The translations under genes and the position numbers were made by a program. From Candidatus Omnitrophota bacterium (GTDB lineage: Bacteria; Omnitrophota; Gorgyraeia; Velamenicoccales; Velamenicoccaceae): a DNA stretch of 64,000 nt. Of this stretch, positions 29,786-39,306 are shown piece after piece. The stretch is taken from NCBI GenBank assembly GCA_020052645.1, contig JAGVOQ010000008.1, positions 61,099 to 125,098 of the forward strand. The letters run 5' to 3'. Every line of letters begins with the position of its first letter. Position 1 is the first letter of the stretch. The notes beneath the pieces were generated by a model. It ran no database searches. It saw only the letters and a program-made list of their open reading frames with translations, and was not told the DNA's origin.

Positions 29786-30067
29786 ATGAAGACGAGCAGA
29801 AGCTTGAATGTCCTTGTTGTTATTTTATTTATTTTATTTGGTGTTGTTTATGTTCAGTTTATTAAAGGCATGAAAACAACGGTAAAAACTGTTCAGAATT
29901 TTAACCAGAGGATAAAAGGCTTGGAAGAGACTCAGGAAATCATGAATGCCAAGATGGACATTTTGTTTAAAGAAACTCAAAGTTTTAAGAAAAGTTTAAG
30001 CAGCGGGGGTGGTCCAAAGGAGCCTGCAGTACAGCAAAAATCTACTCCTCCTAGGACAGTCCTTTAA
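29786..30067 (+). CDS. hypothetical small TM/coiled-coil protein
   Basis: 93 aa, one TM plus coiled coil; followed by terminator. Confidence 0.5.
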   Translation: MKTSRSLNVLVVILFILFGVVYVQFIKGMKTTVKTVQNFNQRIKGLEETQEIMNAKMDILFKETQSFKKSLSSGGGPKEPAVQQKSTPPRTVL

Positions 30068-30088
30068 AAATCCTAGGTTTTTTGAGAC

Positions 30089-30122
30089 AATCTCCGTAAA
30101 CAATTTACGGAGATTTTTTTTT
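30089..30122 (+). terminator. Rho-independent terminator
   Basis: ATCTCCGTAAACAATTTACGGAGATTTTTTTTT. Confidence 0.9.
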
Positions 30123-30250
30123 AGAAGGTTAAAAAAGGCATTGTTTCGATTTTGTAGGATTAAAAAGGCTTTTCAGTAAATCTTTCTTTACAGCCTCTGA
30201 AAAGACTGATATTATTGATTTTCTAAATTTGCTTTGATAAAGAATTTTTA

Positions 30251-30358
30251 TGGTGGGTGTAGCTCATCCGCCACTAACACATCGGCGGATGGCCGCTGAC
30301 GTTTTGATAGCGGCCAGCTTGGATGGAGCATCCGTTATTAAAGCGGTAACGGATGGTG
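30251..30358 (+). pseudogene. tRNA-His-like 5' fragment with palindromic insertions
   Basis: GGTGGGTGTAGCTCA + two hairpins + GCTTGGATGGAGCATC, collinear with the intact tRNA-His at 30611. Confidence 0.75.
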
Positions 30359-30361
30359 TAA

Positions 30362-30598
30362 ATGTACGTTTATATTCTTAAAAGCAAAAAAGATGGAAGT
30401 TTTTATATTGGATCGACAAAAGATGTTGTTCAACGGTTGCAGTTTCATAATAGAGGGTTGAATCGCTCGACCAAGGCAAAAATTCCTTGGTCTATAGTTA
30501 AAGTTGAAGAATATAGCGGTGTTTCATTAGCGTTGAAACGCGAAAAATTTTTAAAAAGTGGCGATGGGCGAAAAGTTTTAAAGAATTTGTTACGTTAG
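30362..30598 (+). CDS. GIY-YIG nuclease superfamily protein
   Basis: MYVYILKSKKDGSFYIGSTKDVVQRLQFHN. Confidence 0.92.
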   Translation: MYVYILKSKKDGSFYIGSTKDVVQRLQFHNRGLNRSTKAKIPWSIVKVEEYSGVSLALKREKFLKSGDGRKVLKNLLR

Positions 30599-30610
30599 GT
30601 TTGGAATCAT

Positions 30611-30689
30611 GGTGGGTGTAGCTCAGCTTGGATAGAGCATCTGACTGTGGCTCAGATGGCCGCGGGTTCAAATCCCGTCACCCACCCCA
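30611..30689 (+). tRNA. tRNA-His(GUG)
   Basis: 8-bp acceptor GGTGGGTG/CACCCACC with extra G-1, anticodon GTG in TCTGA-CTGTGGC-TCAGA, encoded CCA. Confidence 0.95.
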
Positions 30690-30726
30690 GTAATTGTAAC
30701 TTGTTGTTCTGCAATGAGTTACATCA

Positions 30727-30763
30727 TGTCACCGACGGTCGACGATCGTCGGTGATTTTTTGT
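30727..30763 (+). terminator. hairpin terminator downstream of tRNA-His
   Basis: TCACCGACGGTCGACGATCGTCGGTGATTTTTT. Confidence 0.8.
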
Positions 30764-30954
30764 CGCAGAAAGCGACACACCGGCCACTCCGATAAGGCCG
30801 GGTGCATCTGGCGACGTCCCTAGGAGTTAGGGCGTTATTATTTTTGGAAATGTGTGAAATAATTCTTAAACATCTCTTCGTCGACAGAGAGGAATTATTT
30901 GAGAGCAAATTTTGGCAAAACAGGCCAAAACCTCTCCTAGTTTATGGTCGCTAG

Positions 30955-30999
30955 CCCAAAAGGGGCAGACCTCCGCATTTCACATAGAGGAGGGTCTAG
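30955..30999 (+). repeat. REP-like unit inserted in repeat copy A
   Basis: 45 nt absent from copy B at the same position; ends in CTAG, which also precedes it. Confidence 0.85.
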
Positions 31000-31177
31000 T
31001 TTATGCCATATTTGTGCCGATATCGGCTCGAATATGTGCATAAATCAGAGAGGTCGATATTTACCACATTCCTGGGTCCTAAGGAATGTTGTTGATTTAT
31101 ATGCGAGATGTCTTATAATAATATCAATAAAAGGCGATGAGGTTCGCCGTATAACCACCACGAAGATTTTGGTTGAT

Positions 31178-31250
31178 GACCTCTACTAATAAAGATTAGT
31201 AGGGGTATTTTTTTAAGCCCCTGCTGATCCAGTGGGGGCTTTCTTATTGT
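31178..31250 (+). terminator. two consecutive terminator-like hairpins upstream of enolase
   Basis: CCTCTACTAATAAAGATTAGTAGGGGTATTTTTTT and AGCCCCTGCTGATCCAGTGGGGGCTTTCTT. Confidence 0.75.
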
Positions 31251-31299
31251 TATTCAAAAGAAAAATTATAAAAAATAGTTTATCAAAAAAGGAGTATAA

Positions 31300-32571
<1,272 letters not shown>

Positions 32572-32628
32572 AATACTATTGTTTGACACGCTGGTAGGGC
32601 TTGCGTTAAGCCGAAAGAAGGCTATTTT

Positions 32629-33003
32629 ATGATTAAGTGGAGTTTTTTGATTATTGGTGGTATTGTTGGGACAGTCGCCCGATATACGTTGGCGGGATTT
32701 GTTTACCAAGTTTTAGGGTCGGATTTCCCCTATGGAACTTTGGTTGTGAATCTTGTCGGTTGCTTTCTGATTGGATTATTTTCGACGCTTGCTGAGGTAA
32801 AATTTCTTCTTGATTCAAATATGAGAGTGCTTCTGATGATTGGTTTTTGCGGGGCATTTACGACTTTTTCAACCTTTATGCTCGAGACAGGGAATTTGAT
32901 TCGTGATGGAGAAACAATGAGAGCTTTTGCGAATGTTTTGCTCAGTTTGGTTGTGGGATTTTTAGTTTTTAGAATAGGCATTTTCTTAGGGGAAGTATTA
33001 TAA
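32629..33003 (+). CDS. crcB: fluoride ion channel CrcB/Fluc
   Basis: GGIVGTVARYTLAG...PYGTLVVNLVGCFLIG...GFCGAFTTFSTF. Confidence 0.95.
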   Translation: MIKWSFLIIGGIVGTVARYTLAGFVYQVLGSDFPYGTLVVNLVGCFLIGLFSTLAEVKFLLDSNMRVLLMIGFCGAFTTFSTFMLETGNLIRDGETMRAFANVLLSLVVGFLVFRIGIFLGEVL

Positions 33004-33022
33004 TGGAAGGGGTGTGTAATTT

Positions 33023-33367
33023 ATGAAAATACCTGCTGAAGGAAAACTTTTAAGAATTTTCATCGGAGAGGCGGACAAGTGGCAAGGAAAGCCTCTTTAT
33101 GAAGAAATAGTTCTTTTAGCCAAAAAAAATGGGATGGCTGGAGCAACTGCTATCAAAGGTTTTATGGGGTTTGGCTGCAAGAGTCATATGCATACAGCAA
33201 AAATTCTTCGTCTTTCTGAAGATTTACCGATAGTTATTGAAATAGTTGACAGTGAAGAAAAGATAAACCAATTTATACCGCATGTTGACGAAATGGTTAA
33301 AGAAGGGTTGGTTACGCTGGAAAAAGCCAATGTTGTTATGTATCGGGCTGATAATTGCAATAAATAA
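33023..33367 (+). CDS. DUF190 family protein
   Basis: LRIFIGEADKWQGKPLYEEIVLLAKKNGMAGATAIKGFMGFG. Confidence 0.92.
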   Translation: MKIPAEGKLLRIFIGEADKWQGKPLYEEIVLLAKKNGMAGATAIKGFMGFGCKSHMHTAKILRLSEDLPIVIEIVDSEEKINQFIPHVDEMVKEGLVTLEKANVVMYRADNCNK

Positions 33368-33373
33368 GTTTTA

Positions 33374-33745
33374 GTTCGAATCCCCTCAGGAGGGGTGAGA
33401 GGATTTGACCTCACCATGATTACTGCTCCCGTGAGAAACCCCAGTAATATCCTTCTCTCGTCGGAAATGGAGAGGTTTAAGGCCATGATTGATTCACTCA
33501 ATCATGGCCTCTTCATGTGTCGCCGTGTCAAAGAGTTAGGCGATTAGTACTTTTAGCCCCGACTAAGAATATTCCGTTGGATCTGCTGTTTACAAAGCCT
33601 CTCTGAATTAGCCGACTTTATCTCTATAATAGGCCAAAACCTCTCCTAGTTTATGGCGGCTAGTTTATGCCATAATTGCGAAGATATCAGCTTGAATATG
33701 CGTATAAATCAGAGAGGTCAGCATTCGTCACATTTCAGGGCCTCC
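33374..33745 (+). repeat. tRNA-associated large repeat, copy B
   Basis: GTTCGAATCCCCTC...CCCCAGTAAT + hairpins + CCTCTCCTAGTTTATGG...CATAAATCAGAGAGGTC...CACATTTCAGG. Confidence 0.85.
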
Positions 33746-33812
33746 AGGAACATAATATATTGACAATACCTCTGTCTTCCGATACTATCCTACAGTAAAC
33801 CAAAAATCGAAT

Positions 33813-34112
33813 ATGTTTAAACATAAAAATAAATTAGCCTTAGCGTTTCTCTTCTTAGCGTTTTTCAGTTTCGCTTTTATTTCTGTTGGCGGTGAATTCC
33901 TCCATAGCAAGGTCCATCACCACCAAGACCAATTCTCCCACGATCAATGTTTTGTTTCCCAACTGCAAGCTCAGGTTTTCACCGTCCAAGCCGCCGTAAT
34001 CTTAGCTTTATTTTTTCTGGTCACAGCATATCTCAAGAAGTTTTACTACGTATTTGTTTTTCAAGCCTGCTATAATCTCCCGTATTGCCACGCTCCTCCT
34101 GTATCCCTGTAG
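33813..34112 (+). CDS. small His-rich membrane protein
   Basis: LHSKVHHHQDQFSHDQC; first gene of the Zn-uptake-like block. Confidence 0.5.
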   Translation: MFKHKNKLALAFLFLAFFSFAFISVGGEFLHSKVHHHQDQFSHDQCFVSQLQAQVFTVQAAVILALFFLVTAYLKKFYYVFVFQACYNLPYCHAPPVSL

Positions 34113-34157
34113 TAAAATTCAGTTTTTTCTTTAGGTTAACCTTGATTAATCGGTGAT

Positions 34158-35477
34158 TTGAATTTTATGAAGGGATGTTCTATGCAAAAACTCTATATAT
34201 TTTTATTGGTATTTTGTCAGATGTGTTTCTTGAAGATTGCTGATGTAGGGGCTGATTTTTCTTTAGAAGAAGAAGTGACGGCCATGAAATCCCAGATGAG
34301 CGTCATGCAGGGTAAAATCGATGTTCTGGAACGCAAAGTGTATAGCCAGGAGGATAAGATCATAGAGCAACAGACGCAGAAACATGCCTATGAAAGGCGT
34401 ATCCAGGAGCTAGAAAGTCAATCGACCCAACAACCGCAAGCTCCTGTTGCGCCATCAATGCCAAGCCGGGTTCCCGGCACCAAGTGGATCCCGGATATTG
34501 GAGCTGTCGCCGATGTTGTTTTAACGGTTGATCATGCCAAGACGGATGATGAGGGAGGAAATCGCATATCCTTGAGAGAATTGGAGCTTGTTTTAGGGAG
34601 CAATGTTGATCCCTATTCGCGGTTGGATGCAACGGTTTCTTTTTCCGATAGCGAAGAGCCTTCTCTTGAAGAAGCATATCTTACGCGTTTCGGCCTTCCT
34701 TTAGAGACAACGGCAAGAATAGGAAAATTCTTGCCGAAAGTCGGCAAAGTCCTCGGGGTTCACCGGGACAGCCTGGATACCGTAGATGAGCCGCTGGTTA
34801 TTACAAAGTTTTTTGGGGCAGAAGGCATGAGCAAGAGCGGTTTTGATCTTACGAAGATGGTCAATATTCCATGGCCCATTACGCATCAATTGACCTTCGG
34901 CGTGCTTGAGGGCGGGAACGGTGAGGACGGCACGGCATTCGGAACGGCAAGAAAAAGGCCGACACTCTACGCTCATTTGAAAAATTATTTTGATATGTCG
35001 GATAGAACAGGTCTTGAGGTCGGGTTCTCTCCCATGTTCGGTTCTAAGGATGAGGGGGCGAACCTTGACGTCCGGGTCTTAGGGGTTGATGCAACGCTGG
35101 TCCATCATCTAAGCGCTAATCAGGATCTTAAGTTTCAGGCAGAGGCTTTTAATCTGGACCGCAAAAAAACCATTGATGATGAAGGCAACTCTCTCGGAGG
35201 TAATTTTTGGGGGACTTATGGCTTGGTGGATTTTCGTTTTCATCCGCAGTGGGCAACGGGTTTTCGTTATGATTATGTTGAGCCGGTGGATAATCCGGCG
35301 GATAACCCTAAAAGCATGGACATGGGTTACACCGGATACCTCGCATTCCATCAAAGCGAGTTTGCTCGATGGCGCCTGCAATATACGCATACAGACTTAT
35401 CGACCGGAAAAGGGGATGATACCGTTTATCTGCAGGGAACTTTTGCCATAGGCGAGCATAAACACAAATTACAATAA
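34158..35477 (+). CDS. coiled-coil outer membrane porin-like protein
   Basis: N-terminal signal + coiled coil, beta-barrel-like C-terminus; precedes metal ABC genes. Confidence 0.55.
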   Translation: MNFMKGCSMQKLYIFLLVFCQMCFLKIADVGADFSLEEEVTAMKSQMSVMQGKIDVLERKVYSQEDKIIEQQTQKHAYERRIQELESQSTQQPQAPVAPSMPSRVPGTKWIPDIGAVADVVLTVDHAKTDDEGGNRISLRELELVLGSNVDPYSRLDATVSFSDSEEPSLEEAYLTRFGLPLETTARIGKFLPKVGKVLGVHRDSLDTVDEPLVITKFFGAEGMSKSGFDLTKMVNIPWPITHQLTFGVLEGGNGEDGTAFGTARKRPTLYAHLKNYFDMSDRTGLEVGFSPMFGSKDEGANLDVRVLGVDATLVHHLSANQDLKFQAEAFNLDRKKTIDDEGNSLGGNFWGTYGLVDFRFHPQWATGFRYDYVEPVDNPADNPKSMDMGYTGYLAFHQSEFARWRLQYTHTDLSTGKGDDTVYLQGTFAIGEHKHKLQ

Positions 35478-35510
35478 GGTTGCCTTATTGAGAAAGAGAA
35501 GAGGGATTTT

Positions 35511-36449
35511 ATGAAATCCATAATGATAAAGCGTTTGCCGTATTTATTCTTCTTAGGAGTTTTGTTTTTATTTTCCATGAGCCCTGAGCGAGTCATGGCC
35601 GCAGAAAAGCCGCTTGAGATCGTGGCCACGCAAGCCTTGTTCGCCGATCTTGTCAAGCAGGTGGGGCAGGACAAGGTGGACGTGAGGGCCATCGCCTCGC
35701 CGAAATTCAATATCCATTTTATTCAACCAAGGCCCAGCGATGTCCGTGATGTCACTCAGGCAGATCTTTATGTGAATGCCGGTTTGGACCTTGAGGCCTG
35801 GTCTGATCCTTTGCTTGAAGCAGTAGGCAGGCCGCAGCTTTTCAGGAGAGGAGAAAGGAACCTTGATCTTTCCAGCGGGATCAGGCTTCTTAAAGTGCCC
35901 GATCATCCCGTGACAAGGGCGGAGGGGGATATCCATCTATTTGGGAATCCTCATTTTCAAATGAATCCGGAAAATGCCAGGATAATGGTTCGGGTGATCT
36001 CAGAGAAACTCAAAGAGATCGATCCTGTCAACGCGTCTTATTATGAAGAAAATGCCAAGGTATTTTTAGGGCGCTTGGACCGAAAGATCGCCGAATGGAA
36101 AAGCTTATGCGCGCATTGCGTAGGCAAGGAAATTATTTCCTATCATGACGATATCGTTTACTTTGCCGATTTTCTTGGTTTAAAAGCTGACCAGGAATTG
36201 GAGCCGAAGCCGGGCATACCTCCTACCCCGAAGCACTTCCAGTTTTTGGAGGATTATGTCAAAGAACATCAGGTCAAAGCGATCGTCCTGCCGACATATT
36301 TTTCGCGAAGTACCGCGGAAAAACTTGCCAAGCGGATAGGTGCTAAAGTCGCCACGATCTGCCAGAATGTCGGCGAAGCGCCCGGCACGGATGATTTTTT
36401 CAGTTTTTTTGATTATAACTTTAAACAGATAAGCGAGGCATTGCAATGA
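35511..36449 (+). CDS. metal (Zn/Mn) ABC transporter substrate-binding protein
   Basis: ZnuA-like IVATQALFADLVKQVG, HFQMNPENARIM, SYHDDIVYFADFLGL. Confidence 0.88.
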   Translation: MKSIMIKRLPYLFFLGVLFLFSMSPERVMAAEKPLEIVATQALFADLVKQVGQDKVDVRAIASPKFNIHFIQPRPSDVRDVTQADLYVNAGLDLEAWSDPLLEAVGRPQLFRRGERNLDLSSGIRLLKVPDHPVTRAEGDIHLFGNPHFQMNPENARIMVRVISEKLKEIDPVNASYYEENAKVFLGRLDRKIAEWKSLCAHCVGKEIISYHDDIVYFADFLGLKADQELEPKPGIPPTPKHFQFLEDYVKEHQVKAIVLPTYFSRSTAEKLAKRIGAKVATICQNVGEAPGTDDFFSFFDYNFKQISEALQ

Positions 36450-37273
36450 ACGCATTTTTTCATATTATGGCTTTACCGTTTCTGGCATGTTTGGTATTGA
36501 CGGGTATCCATGCTTATTTGGGATTCCATGTTATTGAGCGCCAGGTCATTTTTGTGGACTTGGCACTTGCCCAGATAGCGGTCCTGGGGGCAAGTTTTGC
36601 CATTGTCCTAGGGCATGATTTGGACAGTGCTTTATCCTACTGGATTTCTTTGGGTTTTGCGATTATCGGCGCGGCCATATTTTCCTTGACGCGTTTTAAA
36701 AAACAGCGCATCCCCCAGGAAGCTATCATAGGGATAGCTTACGCGGTTTCGGCGGCCTTGCTTATTATAGTGCTTAGCCGTTCCGGAGAGGGAGATGAGC
36801 AGATCAAACAGGCCCTCGTGGGCAATATTCTGCTTGTGACTTTTCCCGAGATCGCAAAAATGTTCGTTGTTTACCTGGTTATCGGGATCATGCATTTTTT
36901 CTTTCGGCATCAGTTTTTTATGATTTCAAAAAATCCGGAGGAAGCTTTTGGCAAGGGATTAAATGTCAGGTTATGGGATTTTCTTTTTTACGTCACATTT
37001 GGTTTTGTCGTGACAAGTTCGGTCAAGATTGCCGGTGTTTTGCTTGTTTTTTCTTTTTTGGTCGTTCCCTCGGTTTGCGCTATACTTGTTTCTAAGACAA
37101 TAGGGGTAAGACTGGCCGTGGGATGGACAATAGGTGTCATCGCGAGCATTTTGGGGATGGCAGCATCTTATTTTCTTGATTTTCCAACAGGGGCCAGTGT
37201 GGTTTGTGTTTTTGGCAGTATTCTTGTTTCGTTGGCTTTAGTAAGGGCGTTGATAGGTAAATTTAATTCCTGA
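36446..37273 (+). CDS. metal ABC transporter permease (ZnuB-like)
   Basis: VIERQVIFVDLALAQIAVLGASFA; SVKIAGVLLVFSFLVVPS. Confidence 0.9.
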   Translation: MNAFFHIMALPFLACLVLTGIHAYLGFHVIERQVIFVDLALAQIAVLGASFAIVLGHDLDSALSYWISLGFAIIGAAIFSLTRFKKQRIPQEAIIGIAYAVSAALLIIVLSRSGEGDEQIKQALVGNILLVTFPEIAKMFVVYLVIGIMHFFFRHQFFMISKNPEEAFGKGLNVRLWDFLFYVTFGFVVTSSVKIAGVLLVFSFLVVPSVCAILVSKTIGVRLAVGWTIGVIASILGMAASYFLDFPTGASVVCVFGSILVSLALVRALIGKFNS

Positions 37274-37278
37274 AAGCA

Positions 37279-37633
37279 GTTCGAATCCCTTAAGAAACCC
37301 CAGTAATATCCTTCTCCTGTAGCAATCGGAGAGGTTAGAGACCATGATTACTACATGTGATCATGGTCTTTTTATGTGTCGAGGTGTCAAAGAGTTAGTC
37401 CACAAGGAACAGACCTCCGCATTCCACATAGAGGAGGGTCTAGGCGATTAGTGATTTTCGCCCCACCTAAGAATGTTCCGTCGGAAATGCTGTTTACAAA
37501 GCCTCTCTAAATCAGCCGATTTTATCTCGGAAATAGGCCAAAGTATCTCCTAGTTTATGCCATATATGCAAAGATATCGGCTCGAATATGCGCATAAATC
37601 ATAGAGGCCAGTATTTGCCACATTTCTGGTCTT
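37279..37633 (+). repeat. tRNA-associated large repeat, copy C
   Basis: GTTCGAATCCCTTAAGAAACCCCAGTAAT...; same order of motifs as copy B. Confidence 0.85.
37399..37443 (+). repeat. REP-like unit inserted in repeat copy C
   Basis: 45 nt TCCACAAGGAACAGACCTCCGCATTCCACATAGAGGAGGGTCTAG, absent from copy B; follows TTAG. Confidence 0.85.
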
Positions 37634-37665
37634 CGATCTTTAGCAGGAATACCTATTTAAAATTC

Positions 37666-37710
37666 TTGACAAAATACATCCTTTACTATATTATTGGCAT
37701 ATGCCAATAA
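37666..37710 (+). promoter_or_regulatory. sigma70-like promoter overlapped by perfect 20-bp palindrome
   Basis: TTGACA-N17-TATTAT and TTATTGGCATATGCCAATAA. Confidence 0.65.
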
Positions 37711-37719
37711 CTAAAAGGA

Positions 37720-38019
37720 ATGTATATGCCTAGGCCTTGCAGATGCAGAAGAATAAGATGTAAGCCTGATACAAATTACTTCAAGCCTCGTGGCATACCT
37801 TTAGATGGTCTTGATGAGGTGAATCTTACTCTGGATGAATTAGAGGCAGTTAGGCTTGCGGATTGGGAAGGACTGTATCAGGAAGATGCGGCTAAGAAGA
37901 TGGATATTTCTCGGCAGACTTTTGGAAACATTATTAATTCTGCCCACAAGAAAATCGCTGACGTTTTATTACATGCCAAGGCGTTAAAAATAGAAGGCGG
38001 CATAATTAAAAGAGTTTAA
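37720..38019 (+). CDS. DUF134 predicted DNA-binding protein
   Basis: MPRPCRCRRI...LTLDELEAVRLADWEGLYQEDAAKKMDISRQTFGNII. Confidence 0.93.
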   Translation: MYMPRPCRCRRIRCKPDTNYFKPRGIPLDGLDEVNLTLDELEAVRLADWEGLYQEDAAKKMDISRQTFGNIINSAHKKIADVLLHAKALKIEGGIIKRV

Positions 38020-38086
38020 TAACTAAGATAACACCCGGCCCTATTGGATAGGCCGGTGTTCTACCTACTGTGGAAGGAGTAGCAAA

Positions 38087-38452
38087 ATGAAGATCTGTAT
38101 TCCAACAGAAACAAATGAGGGTAAGAAAGCAAAAGTGTACGGACATTTTGGTAGCGCACCGTATTTTACTATCGTTGATACAAAAAAAGATTCTGTAGAG
38201 ATTATTGATAATGCCAATCAGCATCATGCTCACGGTATGTGTCAGCCAATGAAGGCGTTAATGGGCGAGAAGATTGATGCTGTGGTTACTGGTGGAATGG
38301 GCGCTAGGGCAGTCCAGGGGCTCAATGAGGGCGGGATCAAGGCTTATCGGGCTATTTCAGGAACAGTTGCAGATATTGTCAGCCAGTTCATTAAGGGCGG
38401 GCTTGAAGAGATTACCGTAAATAATGCCTGTGGCCAACACGGTTGTCATTGA
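38087..38452 (+). CDS. NifB/NifX dinitrogenase FeMo-cofactor biosynthesis-like protein
   Basis: KVYGHFGSAPYFTIVDT; DAVVTGGMGARAVQGL. Confidence 0.9.
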   Translation: MKICIPTETNEGKKAKVYGHFGSAPYFTIVDTKKDSVEIIDNANQHHAHGMCQPMKALMGEKIDAVVTGGMGARAVQGLNEGGIKAYRAISGTVADIVSQFIKGGLEEITVNNACGQHGCH

Positions 38453-38463
38453 AGGGGGTTAAA

Positions 38464-38784
38464 ATGAAGATAGGGGTTATTATTTCGAGTAATGATACAG
38501 AAACAAGCTGGAATGCGCTTAGGTATGCAAATTTCTGTCTTGGGCAGAAGGATGAAGTGAAGGTGTTTTTGACCGGTAAAGGCGTTGAGTGCCAGAAAAT
38601 AAGCACTGAGAAATTTAACACGATTGAGCAGGCAGAGAAATTGCTTCAGGCAGGCGGCAAGATACTTGCCTGTGGCACATGCATCAAATCACGGAACCAG
38701 GAAGGTTCGGAAATGTGTCCGATCAACACCATGAAAGATATGTATGAAATCATCAAAGAGAGCGATAAGGTCGTGACTTTTTAA
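38464..38784 (+). CDS. DsrE-like sulfur-relay family protein
   Basis: MKIGVIISSNDTETSWNALRYANFCL; VFLTGKGVEC. Confidence 0.75.
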   Translation: MKIGVIISSNDTETSWNALRYANFCLGQKDEVKVFLTGKGVECQKISTEKFNTIEQAEKLLQAGGKILACGTCIKSRNQEGSEMCPINTMKDMYEIIKESDKVVTF

Positions 38785-38796
38785 AAGAGGCCGACA

Positions 38797-39276
38797 ATGA
38801 AAAAGATCGTTTTGAGACCAATCGGGATTATAAGAACGCCTTACAAGACGCACAAAGGTATGCCCATTCAGGGAAAATTCAAGCCAGGGGTCAAAGGTAA
38901 AGCAGTTCTCTTTCAAAAATACGCGCAAGGATTGAAAGACCTGGAGGGATTCTCTCATGCAATATTTCTCTGGCATGTCCATAAATCAAAAGAAGAGAGG
39001 CTGCTTACGAAACCGTTCATGGAAGACGTTGTCCATGGAGTTTTCGCCACTAGAAGTCCCCACAGGCCAAACCACATAGGATTTTCCATCGTGAAATTAG
39101 AGAGCGTAAAAGGGAATGTAGTGACATTCTCTGAAGTGGATATGTTGGATAAGACGCCTTTACTTGACATAAAGCCCTACATGGCACAAGTCGATTCAAG
39201 GAAGAATGTCGGGACCGGTTGGGCGCAGAAACACTTGAAAAAAGGCGGAATGCCAAAGCGGGCGATTCACAAATAG
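38797..39276 (+). CDS. TrmO-family tRNA methyltransferase-like protein
   Basis: IGIIRTPYK...VFATRSPHRPNHIGFSIVKL...LLDIKPYMAQVDS. Confidence 0.9.
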   Translation: MKKIVLRPIGIIRTPYKTHKGMPIQGKFKPGVKGKAVLFQKYAQGLKDLEGFSHAIFLWHVHKSKEERLLTKPFMEDVVHGVFATRSPHRPNHIGFSIVKLESVKGNVVTFSEVDMLDKTPLLDIKPYMAQVDSRKNVGTGWAQKHLKKGGMPKRAIHK

Positions 39277-39290
39277 GAATTTCTATAACA

Positions 39291-39306
39291 GTTCGAATCC
39301 CCTCAT
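39291..39306 (+). repeat. truncated start of tRNA-associated repeat
   Basis: GTTCGAATCCCCTC directly followed by RAYT element end. Confidence 0.5.

Larger units (their letters stand above)
30686..31085 (+). repeat. tRNA-associated large repeat, copy A
   Basis: CCCCAGTAAT then two hairpins, ...AGGCCAAAACCTCTCCTAGTTTATGG...TTTATGCCAT...CGGCTCGAATATGTGCATAAATCAGAGAGGTC...CACATTCCTGG. Confidence 0.8.

Noticed and set aside
30944-31189. 81-aa ORF over repeat copy A
   Set aside because: It lies inside the non-coding repeat, and equivalent frames are not maintained in copies B-D.
32572-32628. Fluoride riboswitch upstream of crcB
   Set aside because: The short leader shows no recognisable crcB-motif pseudoknot elements; an Infernal search would be needed.
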